Below the pieces are notes generated by a model, which saw only the letters and a list, made by a program, of their open reading frames with translations, ran no database searches and was not told where the DNA came from. Position numbers and translations under genes: made by a program. A DNA stretch of 42,327 nt from Lachnospiraceae bacterium (GTDB lineage: Bacteria > Bacillota > Clostridia > Lachnospirales > Lachnospiraceae), in contig JAJQBS010000120.1 in assembly GCA_021203145.1 (NCBI GenBank), positions 1 through 42,327 of the forward strand. The letters are read 5' to 3'. This document shows positions 15,686 to 24,008 of the stretch, in pieces. Each line of letters opens with the position of its first letter. The first letter of the stretch is position 1.

Positions 15686-17059
15686 TTATGTTTTATTATC
15701 TTTCCTATCTTTGCCATCCATCAGCCTGACGGCCGTCCGCGCCATCGGCAGCGCCACTAGCAGGCTGGCCAGATCGGCTGCCGCCTGGCAGCTCGCGAGC
15801 CCACGGGTTCCAAACAGCTGCGGCAGAATCAGAAGAGCGGGTATGTAGAGATATCCCTGTCTTGATGTACTCAGCAAAATTGCGTTTCTCGCCCGCCCGA
15901 TTCCCGCGTAAAACATGTTAATCACCGACACCCAGGCATGAATCGGAAGCACAATACACTGCATTCTCACGCAAAAGCTCCCGATATCCAGCATTTCGGC
16001 ATCTGCCTCTGTAAAGATCCCGATCAACGGTTTTGCAAATATAAAAATAGCAACACACATGACCGCAGAACCGATCAGAGAGACCAGAGAACTAAAGCGA
16101 AATGCCTCCTTTACCCGGTCAAACCGTTTGGCGCCCCAGTTATAACCCACCACCGGCTGATATCCCTGTCCAAAGCCCAGGATCACGCCAAACGGGAACT
16201 GCATAATCCGGTTTGATACCGAAATCGCTGCGAGGGCGGAGGTGGAAAATCCGCCGGCGATCCGATTCATCACGGTATTCGCCACGACCGACAGCGCCTG
16301 TCGGAAAAAGGATGTAGATCCGATTTTCAATACCTCCGTGACACCCTGCACCGTATAATGGACATTCTTCAGCGACAGCTCCACATGCGCCTTCTTACGC
16401 AGATACGGAAAAATCAGAATCGCGCAGCTTACCAGCTTCGAAATGCAGGTAGCCATCGAGGCGCCGGAAATCCCAAGATCCAGTCCGAAAATAAACAGAG
16501 GATCCAGCAGACAGTTGAGCACGCCGCCAAAACCAATCCCCACCATAGCATATACAGCGCTGCCTTCACTTCGAAGGCACATATTCATAATCAGGCTGCA
16601 CACCATAAAGGGCGCCGCGTAAATCACATATTTCGCGTACTGTATGGAATATTCCCTGCATTCCGGCGTGGCTCCTAAAAGATTGACAATGCCGGAAATA
16701 TTCCAGACGCCAATCAGAATCACGGCTATTCCGATCAGGGCACCGCTGACCAGGGCGGTGCTGAATATCTCATTCGCTTCCTTATTTTTTTTCGCTCCGA
16801 GGAGACGGGAGATATAGCTGCATGCTCCCGTCCCGATCAGACTGCCCGCCAGCGTGATCGTCTGCTCCAGGCTGCTGTTTACCCCGACTGCAGCCGTCGC
16901 GTTTGTACCAAGCGAGCTGACAAAAAAAGTATCTACCAGGTTATAGATGATCGTAATCATCTGAGCGACAATGGTCGGAACCGCCATAACAGGAATCAGC
17001 CTGTTGATCGGCTCTGTTAGTAAGGACTGGTTTTTCTCTTTTGCTGCTGACTTTGGCAT
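15686..17059 (-). CDS. MATE-family multidrug/metabolite exporter
   Basis: A 457-residue polytopic membrane protein of the MATE (MatE/NorM-DinF) family with about 12 hydrophobic segments in two similar halves. Family segments include PTIVAQMITIIYNLVDTFFVSSLG near residue 27 (seen here as MITIIYNLVDTFFVS), the glycine-rich GQGYQPVVGYNWGA in the second half, and the TPECREYSIQYAKYV loop. ATG 17059 matches the conserved N-terminus; the in-frame ATG at 17110 would add 17 unlikely residues. It exports organic cations or drugs in exchange for H+ or Na+. In this context it may remove the toxic substrate or end product (inference). A GTAAACGG palindrome lies upstream. Confidence 0.92.
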   Translation of the reverse strand: MPKSAAKEKNQSLLTEPINRLIPVMAVPTIVAQMITIIYNLVDTFFVSSLGTNATAAVGVNSSLEQTITLAGSLIGTGACSYISRLLGAKKNKEANEIFSTALVSGALIGIAVILIGVWNISGIVNLLGATPECREYSIQYAKYVIYAAPFMVCSLIMNMCLRSEGSAVYAMVGIGFGGVLNCLLDPLFIFGLDLGISGASMATCISKLVSCAILIFPYLRKKAHVELSLKNVHYTVQGVTEVLKIGSTSFFRQALSVVANTVMNRIAGGFSTSALAAISVSNRIMQFPFGVILGFGQGYQPVVGYNWGAKRFDRVKEAFRFSSLVSLIGSAVMCVAIFIFAKPLIGIFTEADAEMLDIGSFCVRMQCIVLPIHAWVSVINMFYAGIGRARNAILLSTSRQGYLYIPALLILPQLFGTRGLASCQAAADLASLLVALPMARTAVRLMDGKDRKDNKT

Positions 17060-17079
17060 AGCATCTCTTCTTTCGATAA

Positions 17080-17190
17080 TTATAGTAACGAAATTATAGT
17101 AAATCACCATGCAGCGGTTTTCGCTGCACCACTGCGAGGAAAAAAAGCTTCGCTCCGACCGCTTTTACTGTAAACGGCGTAAGTCGTTTT
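17080..17190 (-). promoter_or_regulatory. MATE upstream region: palindrome, hairpin and TTATAGTAA repeats
   Basis: The palindrome AAACGGCG-TA-AGTCGTTT (17172-17189, two mismatches) is related to the sites at 4441 and 15640. A 7-bp hairpin TGCAGCG/CGCTGCA is at 17110-17128. The 9-mer TTATAGTAA (TTACTATAA on the - strand, -10-like) occurs twice, at 17080-17088 and 17094-17102. A short AAAAGC/GCTTTT stem followed by T7 on the - strand may terminate the ferredoxin transcript. Confidence 0.45.
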
Positions 17191-17445
17191 TCACTCGGGT
17201 TCCCCGCGAGTTCCCGTTTGGCGCCCCGGGTCATAAAAAACCATCATCTGAGGCACCGGAAATCGCAGGGAAATGGCTCCTTTGGGACACTCCAGCACAC
17301 AGGCATTGCAGTGCTTGCATTCCTTTGGATATTGTACCTCCGGGACCTTCACGCCCGGTTTTTGCAGCCCGAACGTATCATTCGGACAGATATTCACACA
17401 ATTCATACAGCCCACGCAGCGGGACTTCTGGATTACTGGAGGCAT
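17191..17445 (-). CDS. 2x[4Fe-4S] ferredoxin, partner of flavoprotein 3
   Basis: An 84-residue ferredoxin with two Cx2Cx2Cx3C motifs (C10, C13, C16, C20-Pro and C43, C46, C49, C53-Pro). Its sequence differs from the other two ferredoxins and is closer to the AprB-like type (KCxxCNACVLECPKGAISLR). It starts 3 bp after the stop of flavoprotein 3 and likely forms a complex with it. It is the last gene of the long hydrolase/transport gene string. Confidence 0.9.
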   Translation of the reverse strand: MPPVIQKSRCVGCMNCVNICPNDTFGLQKPGVKVPEVQYPKECKHCNACVLECPKGAISLRFPVPQMMVFYDPGRQTGTRGEPE

Positions 17446-17448
17446 ATT

Positions 17449-19197
17449 TTACACTTCCTTTCTGTGCGGGCGTAAAAATGCAGCTGGCTTTCCGTCAATT
17501 TTCTGCACCGCGACATAATTGCTGTTGTAAGCCGGATCCGGCTCCGGATAGCCTTTATAGCGGTACGCTCCGCGGCTTTCTTTGCGGAATCGGCCGGCTG
17601 TCATAGCCAGCTCTGCGTTTTGAGCCACATCCTCTACCGCGAGGCACTGCATCAGGTCATGCGGCGCAGCAGCCTGCATATCCTTCATTTTGCCCTCGAT
17701 TCTCTTCAGATGCTGCCATCCCACATCGAACAATTCGTCGCTTAAGATGCCGCTTCCACAGTAGTCCCACATCACCTGGATAATGGCGACATTGATTTCC
17801 TCCCAGGTCGGGTTCGCCGTACTGCACTCATTGGCCAGATAGCGGGAGTACCTCTGCAGGCATTCTTCCACAACCGGAGATTCTTCCGCAGGCTGGAGCT
17901 CTTTTGTCTGGCTGTATTTCGCGGCATTGCGTCCGGCAATCCTGCCGCCCACCGCTGTGGGAGAGAGGCCTGGCAGGTTATTTCCCATGCACTCTCCGGC
18001 CGCGTAAAGCCCGGCTACTGTCGTTTCCTGCCTGTCGTTGATGACATCCGGCCCGCCGGGGCGTCCGCCGCCCACATCCCGCGCAGTCGCAAATTCCAGC
18101 ATCTTCCGGTCAAAATCAAACCCCTCGTCCTCCAGATGCTTTACGATGCCAGAGCTTCCCTCATGCTGCAGAGCCCACTTCATATATTCGGTGTCCTCCG
18201 GCGTGTTGTAGCTGAAATTCATAAAAACAGGCTGTCCGTTCGCATAGGCTTCCTTCATTTTGTTTTCCGGCAGATACTGCGTATATTCTCCCGTCTCCCA
18301 GCCTGGCCTGGTTATGACGTGCGGCTCTCCCGGAGTTTTGGGATTCAGGACGTCGTATGTCGTAATCTCGCCGATCGGCGCATACGGTTTGCCCTCAATG
18401 TCTGTGTACACACCTACCCAGGTGCGTGTACCGCCATATTCAAAATAGCGGCTTACACCAATATTCGGGCCTGACTCGCCGCCGGTCACACCGGCGTTGA
18501 CAATACGCGCGCCTGCGCGGTACGCTGCCGCTGTTCCCACTCCGGATTCCGGGCCATACTGCGCCCATCCTATCCGGTTATCACCCGTTAAACGTTTGCC
18601 CTTCGCCGTACACAGGATCAGACTTTTGCAGCGAATCACCTGAAACTTTGGCGGGTCAGCAGATAAATCAACCGCAATCGCGCCACATACGCTGCCGTCG
18701 TCATCCGTCAGGATTTCGGTCAGCGGATGGCGGTTCAATATCTTCACTCCCCGCTTACGCGCCTCATTTGTAAATATCGGTTTCTGATTCACTCCCTCGT
18801 ATTTGAGATGGGTGCCCAGAATCCATGGCAGCGTATGTCCGGTAAACTCCCATTTCCCATGCGGCATCATCTGAATTCCCCAGGACTGCCATTGCTTTAC
18901 AACGTCAAAGCTTTCCTTTGCAAAGGCGTCCATCAGATCCCTGTCCTTACAGGCTCCCGGTCCCGGACGGTCATGAAGATACAGCTTCATAAACTCGTCA
19001 TAGCTTCCATGCACTTCCGGGATATAGCACTGAAAATGATCATTTCCGGTCGATCCTGCGCCGCTGCGCCTCGTATTTGCCTTTTCAATCAGGATCACGC
19101 TGCTTCCGGCGTCCGCCGCTGAGATGGCCGCCATCATGCCGGCGGTTCCCCCGCCTGCCACAAGCACGTCGCACTCTAAAATATTTTTTACTTCCAT
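17449..19197 (-). CDS. FAD-dependent reductase 3, AprA/fumarate reductase-like
   Basis: A 582-residue FAD protein of the fumarate reductase/adenylylsulfate reductase superfamily, only distantly related to flavoproteins 1 and 2. The FAD motif GGGTAG is at 15-20, then VILIEKANTRRSGAGSTGNDH, a glycine-rich GLYAAGECMGNNLPG segment, and the C-terminal helical domain with FRKESRGAYRYKGYPEPD. There is no signal peptide. ATG 19197 was chosen over 19296 because it fits the family N-terminus (MEVKNILECDVLVAGGG) and an AAAAGG ribosome site. It is followed by its own ferredoxin. The ExPETQ-type substrate residues cannot be judged by eye, so the substrate is unknown. Confidence 0.88.
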   Translation of the reverse strand: MEVKNILECDVLVAGGGTAGMMAAISAADAGSSVILIEKANTRRSGAGSTGNDHFQCYIPEVHGSYDEFMKLYLHDRPGPGACKDRDLMDAFAKESFDVVKQWQSWGIQMMPHGKWEFTGHTLPWILGTHLKYEGVNQKPIFTNEARKRGVKILNRHPLTEILTDDDGSVCGAIAVDLSADPPKFQVIRCKSLILCTAKGKRLTGDNRIGWAQYGPESGVGTAAAYRAGARIVNAGVTGGESGPNIGVSRYFEYGGTRTWVGVYTDIEGKPYAPIGEITTYDVLNPKTPGEPHVITRPGWETGEYTQYLPENKMKEAYANGQPVFMNFSYNTPEDTEYMKWALQHEGSSGIVKHLEDEGFDFDRKMLEFATARDVGGGRPGGPDVINDRQETTVAGLYAAGECMGNNLPGLSPTAVGGRIAGRNAAKYSQTKELQPAEESPVVEECLQRYSRYLANECSTANPTWEEINVAIIQVMWDYCGSGILSDELFDVGWQHLKRIEGKMKDMQAAAPHDLMQCLAVEDVAQNAELAMTAGRFRKESRGAYRYKGYPEPDPAYNSNYVAVQKIDGKPAAFLRPHRKEV

Positions 19198-19289
19198 AAC
19201 TGTTTTCCTTTTCTGTTCACAGAGCCAGCTGGATATTTTGTCTCCCCGGATTCTGCGAAAATCAGGATATGAAACGCATCCCCCGGTGT

Positions 19290-20093
19290 TCAGCATCCTG
19301 AAATCATCTTCCGGTAATTCTGACAGTCCTGCGTGCCATAAAAGACGTCCCTCAGGTTTACCAGCCGGATCCCCGCTTCCTTTATCCAGTCATTCAGCTC
19401 CCGGCTGCATAATACCTGTACATCCTTCAGGCGTTGAATGCTGATCGAGCTGCGCGGCCCCTCCAGCGTATTTCTTAAGACAACATCATCTAAGAAACCC
19501 GGCTGTAAGGTTATCATAGGGATTTTCCCCTGCATGCTTCCTTCCTCTGCAGATGCTTCCTTAATCATTCCCAAAGGGTCGTAGCTTTCATAATTTTCAA
19601 AGTTCAGAGTCTTTCGGTACTCCTCCCCGCAGCTTATTATCTTTTTGCCGGATCCGCTGTAGTCATAAAACACGCCATAGTGCTGACAGACCCGCTCTCT
19701 TACCTGATCCACCGCTTCGCTGCCGGAAGGCAGTGCAGAGAAAGGCGCTTTTCCGTAATTCAGAATGCAAAACCGGATCTCAGCTTCCAGTTCCATCTCC
19801 AGCTCTTGCGAGTTGATCTGCGAAAGCTGCAGCAAATCTCTCCGGAAATATCCGTCATCATCGATCAGATCCGGGACGCGCTCCGCCTCCAGTACAGGCT
19901 TCCCCCAGAATTTTGCTGACCAGTCCAGGGATACCCACGGACAGGCTTTTAACCGGGCAAGCGCGTCGACCGCCCCTTCGGTATCCAGCATAACAGAAGC
20001 GACCGTCACACAGCCTTCCTTAATTGCCATAAAGGCACCGTCATTGCAGGTTTCGGTATATCCCATGTCGTCCGCACGAATTATCATTTCCAT
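19290..20093 (-). CDS. YdjC/ChbG-like deacetylase paralog, probably inactive
   Basis: A 267-residue protein of the YdjC-like carbohydrate deacetylase fold. The N-terminal metal Asp motif RADDMGYT (6-13) is kept, and the C-terminus (RLKDVQVLCSRELNDWIKEAGIRLVNLRDVFYGTQDCQNY) matches the gene just upstream. The H-T-H of that paralog (59-61) is replaced here by S-A-K, and its SEHPGYVDE motif by TLQPGFLDD. The metal-binding histidines are thus missing. It is probably a non-catalytic partner or has a changed function. It starts 15 bp after the paralog, with a GGGGAGG site. Confidence 0.8.
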   Translation of the reverse strand: MEMIIRADDMGYTETCNDGAFMAIKEGCVTVASVMLDTEGAVDALARLKACPWVSLDWSAKFWGKPVLEAERVPDLIDDDGYFRRDLLQLSQINSQELEMELEAEIRFCILNYGKAPFSALPSGSEAVDQVRERVCQHYGVFYDYSGSGKKIISCGEEYRKTLNFENYESYDPLGMIKEASAEEGSMQGKIPMITLQPGFLDDVVLRNTLEGPRSSISIQRLKDVQVLCSRELNDWIKEAGIRLVNLRDVFYGTQDCQNYRKMISGC

Positions 20094-20108
20094 CGTCCAT
20101 ACCTCCCC

Positions 20109-20993
20109 TCAAAGCAGACGCTCCAGTGCCAGGTCGCTTCCTGTCGCCAGTAAATAATTCTGGTATTCCCGGGAACCATACAGAGCGTCCCTGAGATTGA
20201 CAAGCTCCACATGATTCTCCCGGATCCAGGCCTTCAGCTCCGGCGAGCATAATGCCTCCACATCCTTGCATCTCTGGATGCTGCAGATCTCAGCCGTATC
20301 CTCCCATATTCTCTCGTCCACGTAGCCCGGATGCTCGGAGCGCATCCAGACATAATCTCCCTCCGGCATGGTCATAATCATCTCGAGGGGATCATACTGC
20401 TTATAATCCTTCAGCAACAGGCCGGGGCGTCCGAAATTTTCGTATTCAAAAATCCTTTTTTCTTCATATTTCGGATCCCAGTCCTCCGGCAGGTTCATGC
20501 CGGGTTTATGTCCGGCCGCTTCGGGGCCATAGTGATAGTAGCGGTTATAGCCGTAGACAATCCCGTATTCATCACATACTGCCTTTTTGGCCCGCCCGAT
20601 GATACTGTTGCCCACATTCGTCGCATCCGGGACACGCCCCATTTTTCTTAAATAAAATTCTACCTCTGCGCGGCACTCCCGGAGCATATCCTCGTAGTCA
20701 ATCCCGCTGATTCCAAAGCGATGGGAGTTTCCCAGATCCTTGCGGAAGTGTCCGGAAGCATCCACAAGGGACGGTACATTTTCCGCCCCCGCGACCGGGG
20801 TCCCCCACCAGTGCGTATGCCAGTTTACGGAGATCCAGGGCCGCTCTTTCAAAAACTCCATCGCTTCCTCAGAGCCGGGACAGTCCACCATCAGCTCCAC
20901 CAGGGAAACCACGCCTTCCTCCATGCTGCGGAAGGCGCCGCGGTTGCTCACCGGGGTGTATCCGACGTCATCCGCCCTGAAAATCACTTTCAT
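20109..20993 (-). CDS. YdjC/ChbG-like carbohydrate deacetylase
   Basis: A 294-residue member of the YdjC-like (ChbG) deacetylase family, which removes N- or O-acetyl groups from sugars using a divalent metal. The Asp motif RADDVGYT (6-13), the H59-T-H61 pair in SVNWHTHWWGTPV and a C-terminal SEHPGYVDE histidine are candidate metal ligands. It is cytoplasmic. It overlaps the ceramidase-like gene upstream by 4 nt (ATGA) and precedes a degenerate duplicate. Together these suggest trimming of an acylated sugar conjugate imported by the Opp system (inference). Confidence 0.83.
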   Translation of the reverse strand: MKVIFRADDVGYTPVSNRGAFRSMEEGVVSLVELMVDCPGSEEAMEFLKERPWISVNWHTHWWGTPVAGAENVPSLVDASGHFRKDLGNSHRFGISGIDYEDMLRECRAEVEFYLRKMGRVPDATNVGNSIIGRAKKAVCDEYGIVYGYNRYYHYGPEAAGHKPGMNLPEDWDPKYEEKRIFEYENFGRPGLLLKDYKQYDPLEMIMTMPEGDYVWMRSEHPGYVDERIWEDTAEICSIQRCKDVEALCSPELKAWIRENHVELVNLRDALYGSREYQNYLLATGSDLALERLL

Positions 20994-22333
20994 TCTGGCG
21001 CCCCCTTACCCCTGTTCTTTACCTCAGAAAGCATTTCCGCTGTTTTTTCAACCCAGGCCTCTGCCGCTCCCGGCATCAGGGCCGAGCTCTGCGCTTCCCA
21101 GGTGCCCTTCTCAAACGCGCTCTGATCCGGCACATACCGCATGCCGCCATTAATCATGGACATCAGCAAGGTATGCTTATAAGGTGACTTTTCCTTCAGC
21201 TGTAGCTCAGTGATTGCATTCGTCTCAGGCTTGATCGCTACAAAAGCAAGATCCAGGTCTTCCAGCACCAGGGCATGCGCGTCCATCTCACGCTCTTCTT
21301 CTTCCGGTATGTATTCCGGCGTTCTGGTCGGGCGCATTTCGCTCCTTTTCTTTCCCTTCCAGAAAATGGAGGTGGAAGCGTATTCTACAGACTCCTCGAT
21401 GGATTTACATTCGATCCCGTCAATGATCTTTTCCATATCGGACGCCATCTCCGAGCCAAGTCTGGATACAATCTCCAGTCCCTTTTCTACGCCCAGATCA
21501 AGCTTGCCAACTGACCCGTCTTCCCTGACGACCTCCAGCAGCGCCTGCTCCCTCGTGATCTGATCGCCGGCCGCACTCATGGTAAACATGACCGGCGCAC
21601 CATATTTCTCTTCCAGCGCGACACAGGCGTACCCTGGGACATCCGCGGATATCAGCCGCGTATTTTTCTCTTTCTCGGAATTGTCGATCGCGCAGGGCTT
21701 TAAGCCATAATTAATCAGCATGCCGATCGGCTTCCCCTCCAGAGAATCCAGCCGTACGACCGTCGCCGTCTTATTCGAAACCCCTTCCCGGTTAATATTG
21801 ATCCACCAACCTGCAGGTGTCTCCACATCCCGGTTGGAATTGACGTCACAGAACCCTGTCCCGACTCCCATCCTGGCTTCGGTAAACGAAGCCAGCATCA
21901 TTTCCAGGGCCGCCGCAGAAGCTTCCCTGACCGCCGCCATAAATTCTCTTCTTTTCCTGGGCGCGTCCGGATCCTCCGGCGGAGCATTACGGGCATTCCT
22001 CTTTTTCTCTTCCTCCGTTTCCTTTGGAAATGGAGGAAATGGAACATTCGGATCCCGCGGCGCATGTGGGGATGTAATGGTATGATTGACATGGATCCAT
22101 ATATTTTCTCTCGGTGCCCCGGTTTTTTCCTCAATCATGTCACGAACCATATTCAATATGTCTTCCGGGACATTTACCAGCTCCAGTACAGCAATCACCA
22201 TTCTGGAACCGCTCTCCAGCATTAACATCCGGAGCTGGGGCGCATCATGGACGCCCATAAATCCATCCGTCGGAAACATGGTCTCCGGAAACCTGATCTC
22301 GCAGCCTCCGGCGCCCGCTTTTAACTGATTCAT
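20990..22333 (-). CDS. neutral/alkaline ceramidase-like protein, degenerate metal site
   Basis: A 447-residue homolog of the N-terminal domain of neutral/alkaline non-lysosomal ceramidases. The fold is supported by HVNHTITSPHAP (81-92, family HTHSGP), FCDVNSNRDVETPAG, LISADVPGYACVALEEKYG and TMSAAGDQ (family GDxSPN). Compared with the paralog at 28355-29743, the histidine of HTHT is I86 and the second zinc histidine (H216 there) is K212. The zinc site is thus probably impaired. There is no signal peptide. A strong AGGAGGAGG site precedes the ATG. Confidence 0.75.
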   Translation of the reverse strand: MNQLKAGAGGCEIRFPETMFPTDGFMGVHDAPQLRMLMLESGSRMVIAVLELVNVPEDILNMVRDMIEEKTGAPRENIWIHVNHTITSPHAPRDPNVPFPPFPKETEEEKKRNARNAPPEDPDAPRKRREFMAAVREASAAALEMMLASFTEARMGVGTGFCDVNSNRDVETPAGWWININREGVSNKTATVVRLDSLEGKPIGMLINYGLKPCAIDNSEKEKNTRLISADVPGYACVALEEKYGAPVMFTMSAAGDQITREQALLEVVREDGSVGKLDLGVEKGLEIVSRLGSEMASDMEKIIDGIECKSIEESVEYASTSIFWKGKKRSEMRPTRTPEYIPEEEEREMDAHALVLEDLDLAFVAIKPETNAITELQLKEKSPYKHTLLMSMINGGMRYVPDQSAFEKGTWEAQSSALMPGAAEAWVEKTAEMLSEVKNRGKGAPE

Positions 22334-22361
22334 AAATCCTCCTCCTTTGTTCTCGCTTTTC

Positions 22362-23948
22362 TCAAGCAGGAATCACGTTTCGTTCTTTTAAAAACTCCAG
22401 TATCAGATCATCCAGCTTCCGCATGTGGTCAATCCCGACGATGGACTCTCCAAGCTCTATAAAGCCGCAGGATCCGTCACTTTTCGGCCAGAGCGGCAGC
22501 CCTTCGCCATTGGGATCGCCTGTGCTGATAAAATTCGCCCAGTAGCTGCTCATCTGATCCGCTAAACGGTAATCGATATCCTCCCACGGGCGGACCGGCG
22601 GTACCCCATTGCGCATAGAGGCAAACGCATACCAGAGTTCACCGGAATGCCAGGCCAGAAGCTTCTCAGGGTCACGGGCAGTATCTTTATCCTCCGGCCG
22701 GCCCGGGATCCTCCGGGTAAAGAGATAGTTGAATGTGTTTTTCCCCGGTGCAGCTTCCGAACGGTGCATACCAAAGTAACGGTTCAGCGCCAGGCCACCC
22801 ATCCGCGGCCCCTCGCGCAATCCATAAGAAGCCAGCCGGCAGGATGTCTCATGGACCGTTTCATCCGTAACCGTGACTAGCTGTTCAAAATCATATTTGT
22901 CATACAGCGAACCCAGAAGCGATCTGCAGCAGGAATAAAATTCCGACGCACACGAAAACTGTTTCCGGTCCGGCAGCATCCTGCTCTCACCCATATTGGT
23001 GCCTGCCAGATAATCAAGCCGGCATCCGTACTTTTCGGTGCTTTCCGCCAGTGACTGATCCGGAATCAGAGTTCCGTCATAAATCAGAGATTTCGGCAAA
23101 AGATGCCGCGCCTTCGGATCCAGGAACGCATACGCGTTTATTTTTCGCAGTTCGTCCGGAGAAGCTTCCGGATCAATCCCCAGAGCGGCCAGATACTCTC
23201 TGCAGCGCTGCCCGGCGGTCTCTCTTTTCTCGTATTCACGGTTCCATGCCAGCCCGCTCTCATTGATCATGCGCTTAATGTACCTTCGACCCAGAGGAGA
23301 AAAAGCCAGAGACGCGGCCTTGCCGGTACCTGCCGACTGTCCTCCCACGGTGATCTTGTCAGGGTCTCCGCCAAAAGCCTCAATATTATCTACTACCCAC
23401 TGCAGCGCCATGATCTCGTCCATCAGGGTATAATTTCCGCTCTCACCCTGTTCGGCATCCAGCTGAGGAAGGGAAAGATAGCCAAAAGCTCCCAGTCTCT
23501 GGGCAGCGCTGACCACAATAATCCCCTTCCTGGCCAGTTCAGCAGGATGAAACTCCACCTCATAGGAATACCCATGATCGGGCCCGCCTCCGTGAAACCA
23601 CAGATACACCGGCCGCTTATCCCCGGCGCAGGCAGCGCCGGTCGCCAGATTCAGGTATAAACAGTCCTCGCTCATCGCAGGTAAACCCATATAATAAAAA
23701 TCACCTGCCCAGGGCTCGGCGCCCATATCCCCATCAGAAGGCTGAATACAGGCCGGCGCATAGCTGACACAGTCGCGGACGCCGCTCCATCCGGAGGGCG
23801 CCTGCGGAGGGCGCCACCGAAGTGGCCCCACCGGCGGCGCGGCAAAAGGAATCCCGCGAAATTCGGTGATTCCGGCATAGCATCCGGTCAGCTCCACGCC
23901 GCGTACTGCTCCATATTTTGTACAAACAGTTCCGATATAAGCAGACAT
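22362..23948 (-). CDS. type B carboxylesterase
   Basis: A 528-residue alpha/beta-hydrolase of the carboxylesterase/lipase type B family. The oxyanion segment FHGGGPDHGYSYE (118-130) and the nucleophile elbow GGQSAGTGKA with S205 are clear. The likely acid is the Glu in GTNMGESRM and the likely base the His in LLAWHSGELWYAF. The N-terminal GAVRGVEL...FRGIPFAAPPVGPLRWRPP is diagnostic of the family. There is no signal peptide, so it acts on imported esters. It lies 60 bp after the GH3-MBL gene and 28 bp before the ceramidase-like gene. Confidence 0.92.
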   Translation of the reverse strand: MSAYIGTVCTKYGAVRGVELTGCYAGITEFRGIPFAAPPVGPLRWRPPQAPSGWSGVRDCVSYAPACIQPSDGDMGAEPWAGDFYYMGLPAMSEDCLYLNLATGAACAGDKRPVYLWFHGGGPDHGYSYEVEFHPAELARKGIIVVSAAQRLGAFGYLSLPQLDAEQGESGNYTLMDEIMALQWVVDNIEAFGGDPDKITVGGQSAGTGKAASLAFSPLGRRYIKRMINESGLAWNREYEKRETAGQRCREYLAALGIDPEASPDELRKINAYAFLDPKARHLLPKSLIYDGTLIPDQSLAESTEKYGCRLDYLAGTNMGESRMLPDRKQFSCASEFYSCCRSLLGSLYDKYDFEQLVTVTDETVHETSCRLASYGLREGPRMGGLALNRYFGMHRSEAAPGKNTFNYLFTRRIPGRPEDKDTARDPEKLLAWHSGELWYAFASMRNGVPPVRPWEDIDYRLADQMSSYWANFISTGDPNGEGLPLWPKSDGSCGFIELGESIVGIDHMRKLDDLILEFLKERNVIPA

Positions 23949-24008
23949 TTTCTGATCCCTCCGGTTTCATTCCTTTTAAATTATATAAGGGAAGAATTCA
24001 CTGCGGTT

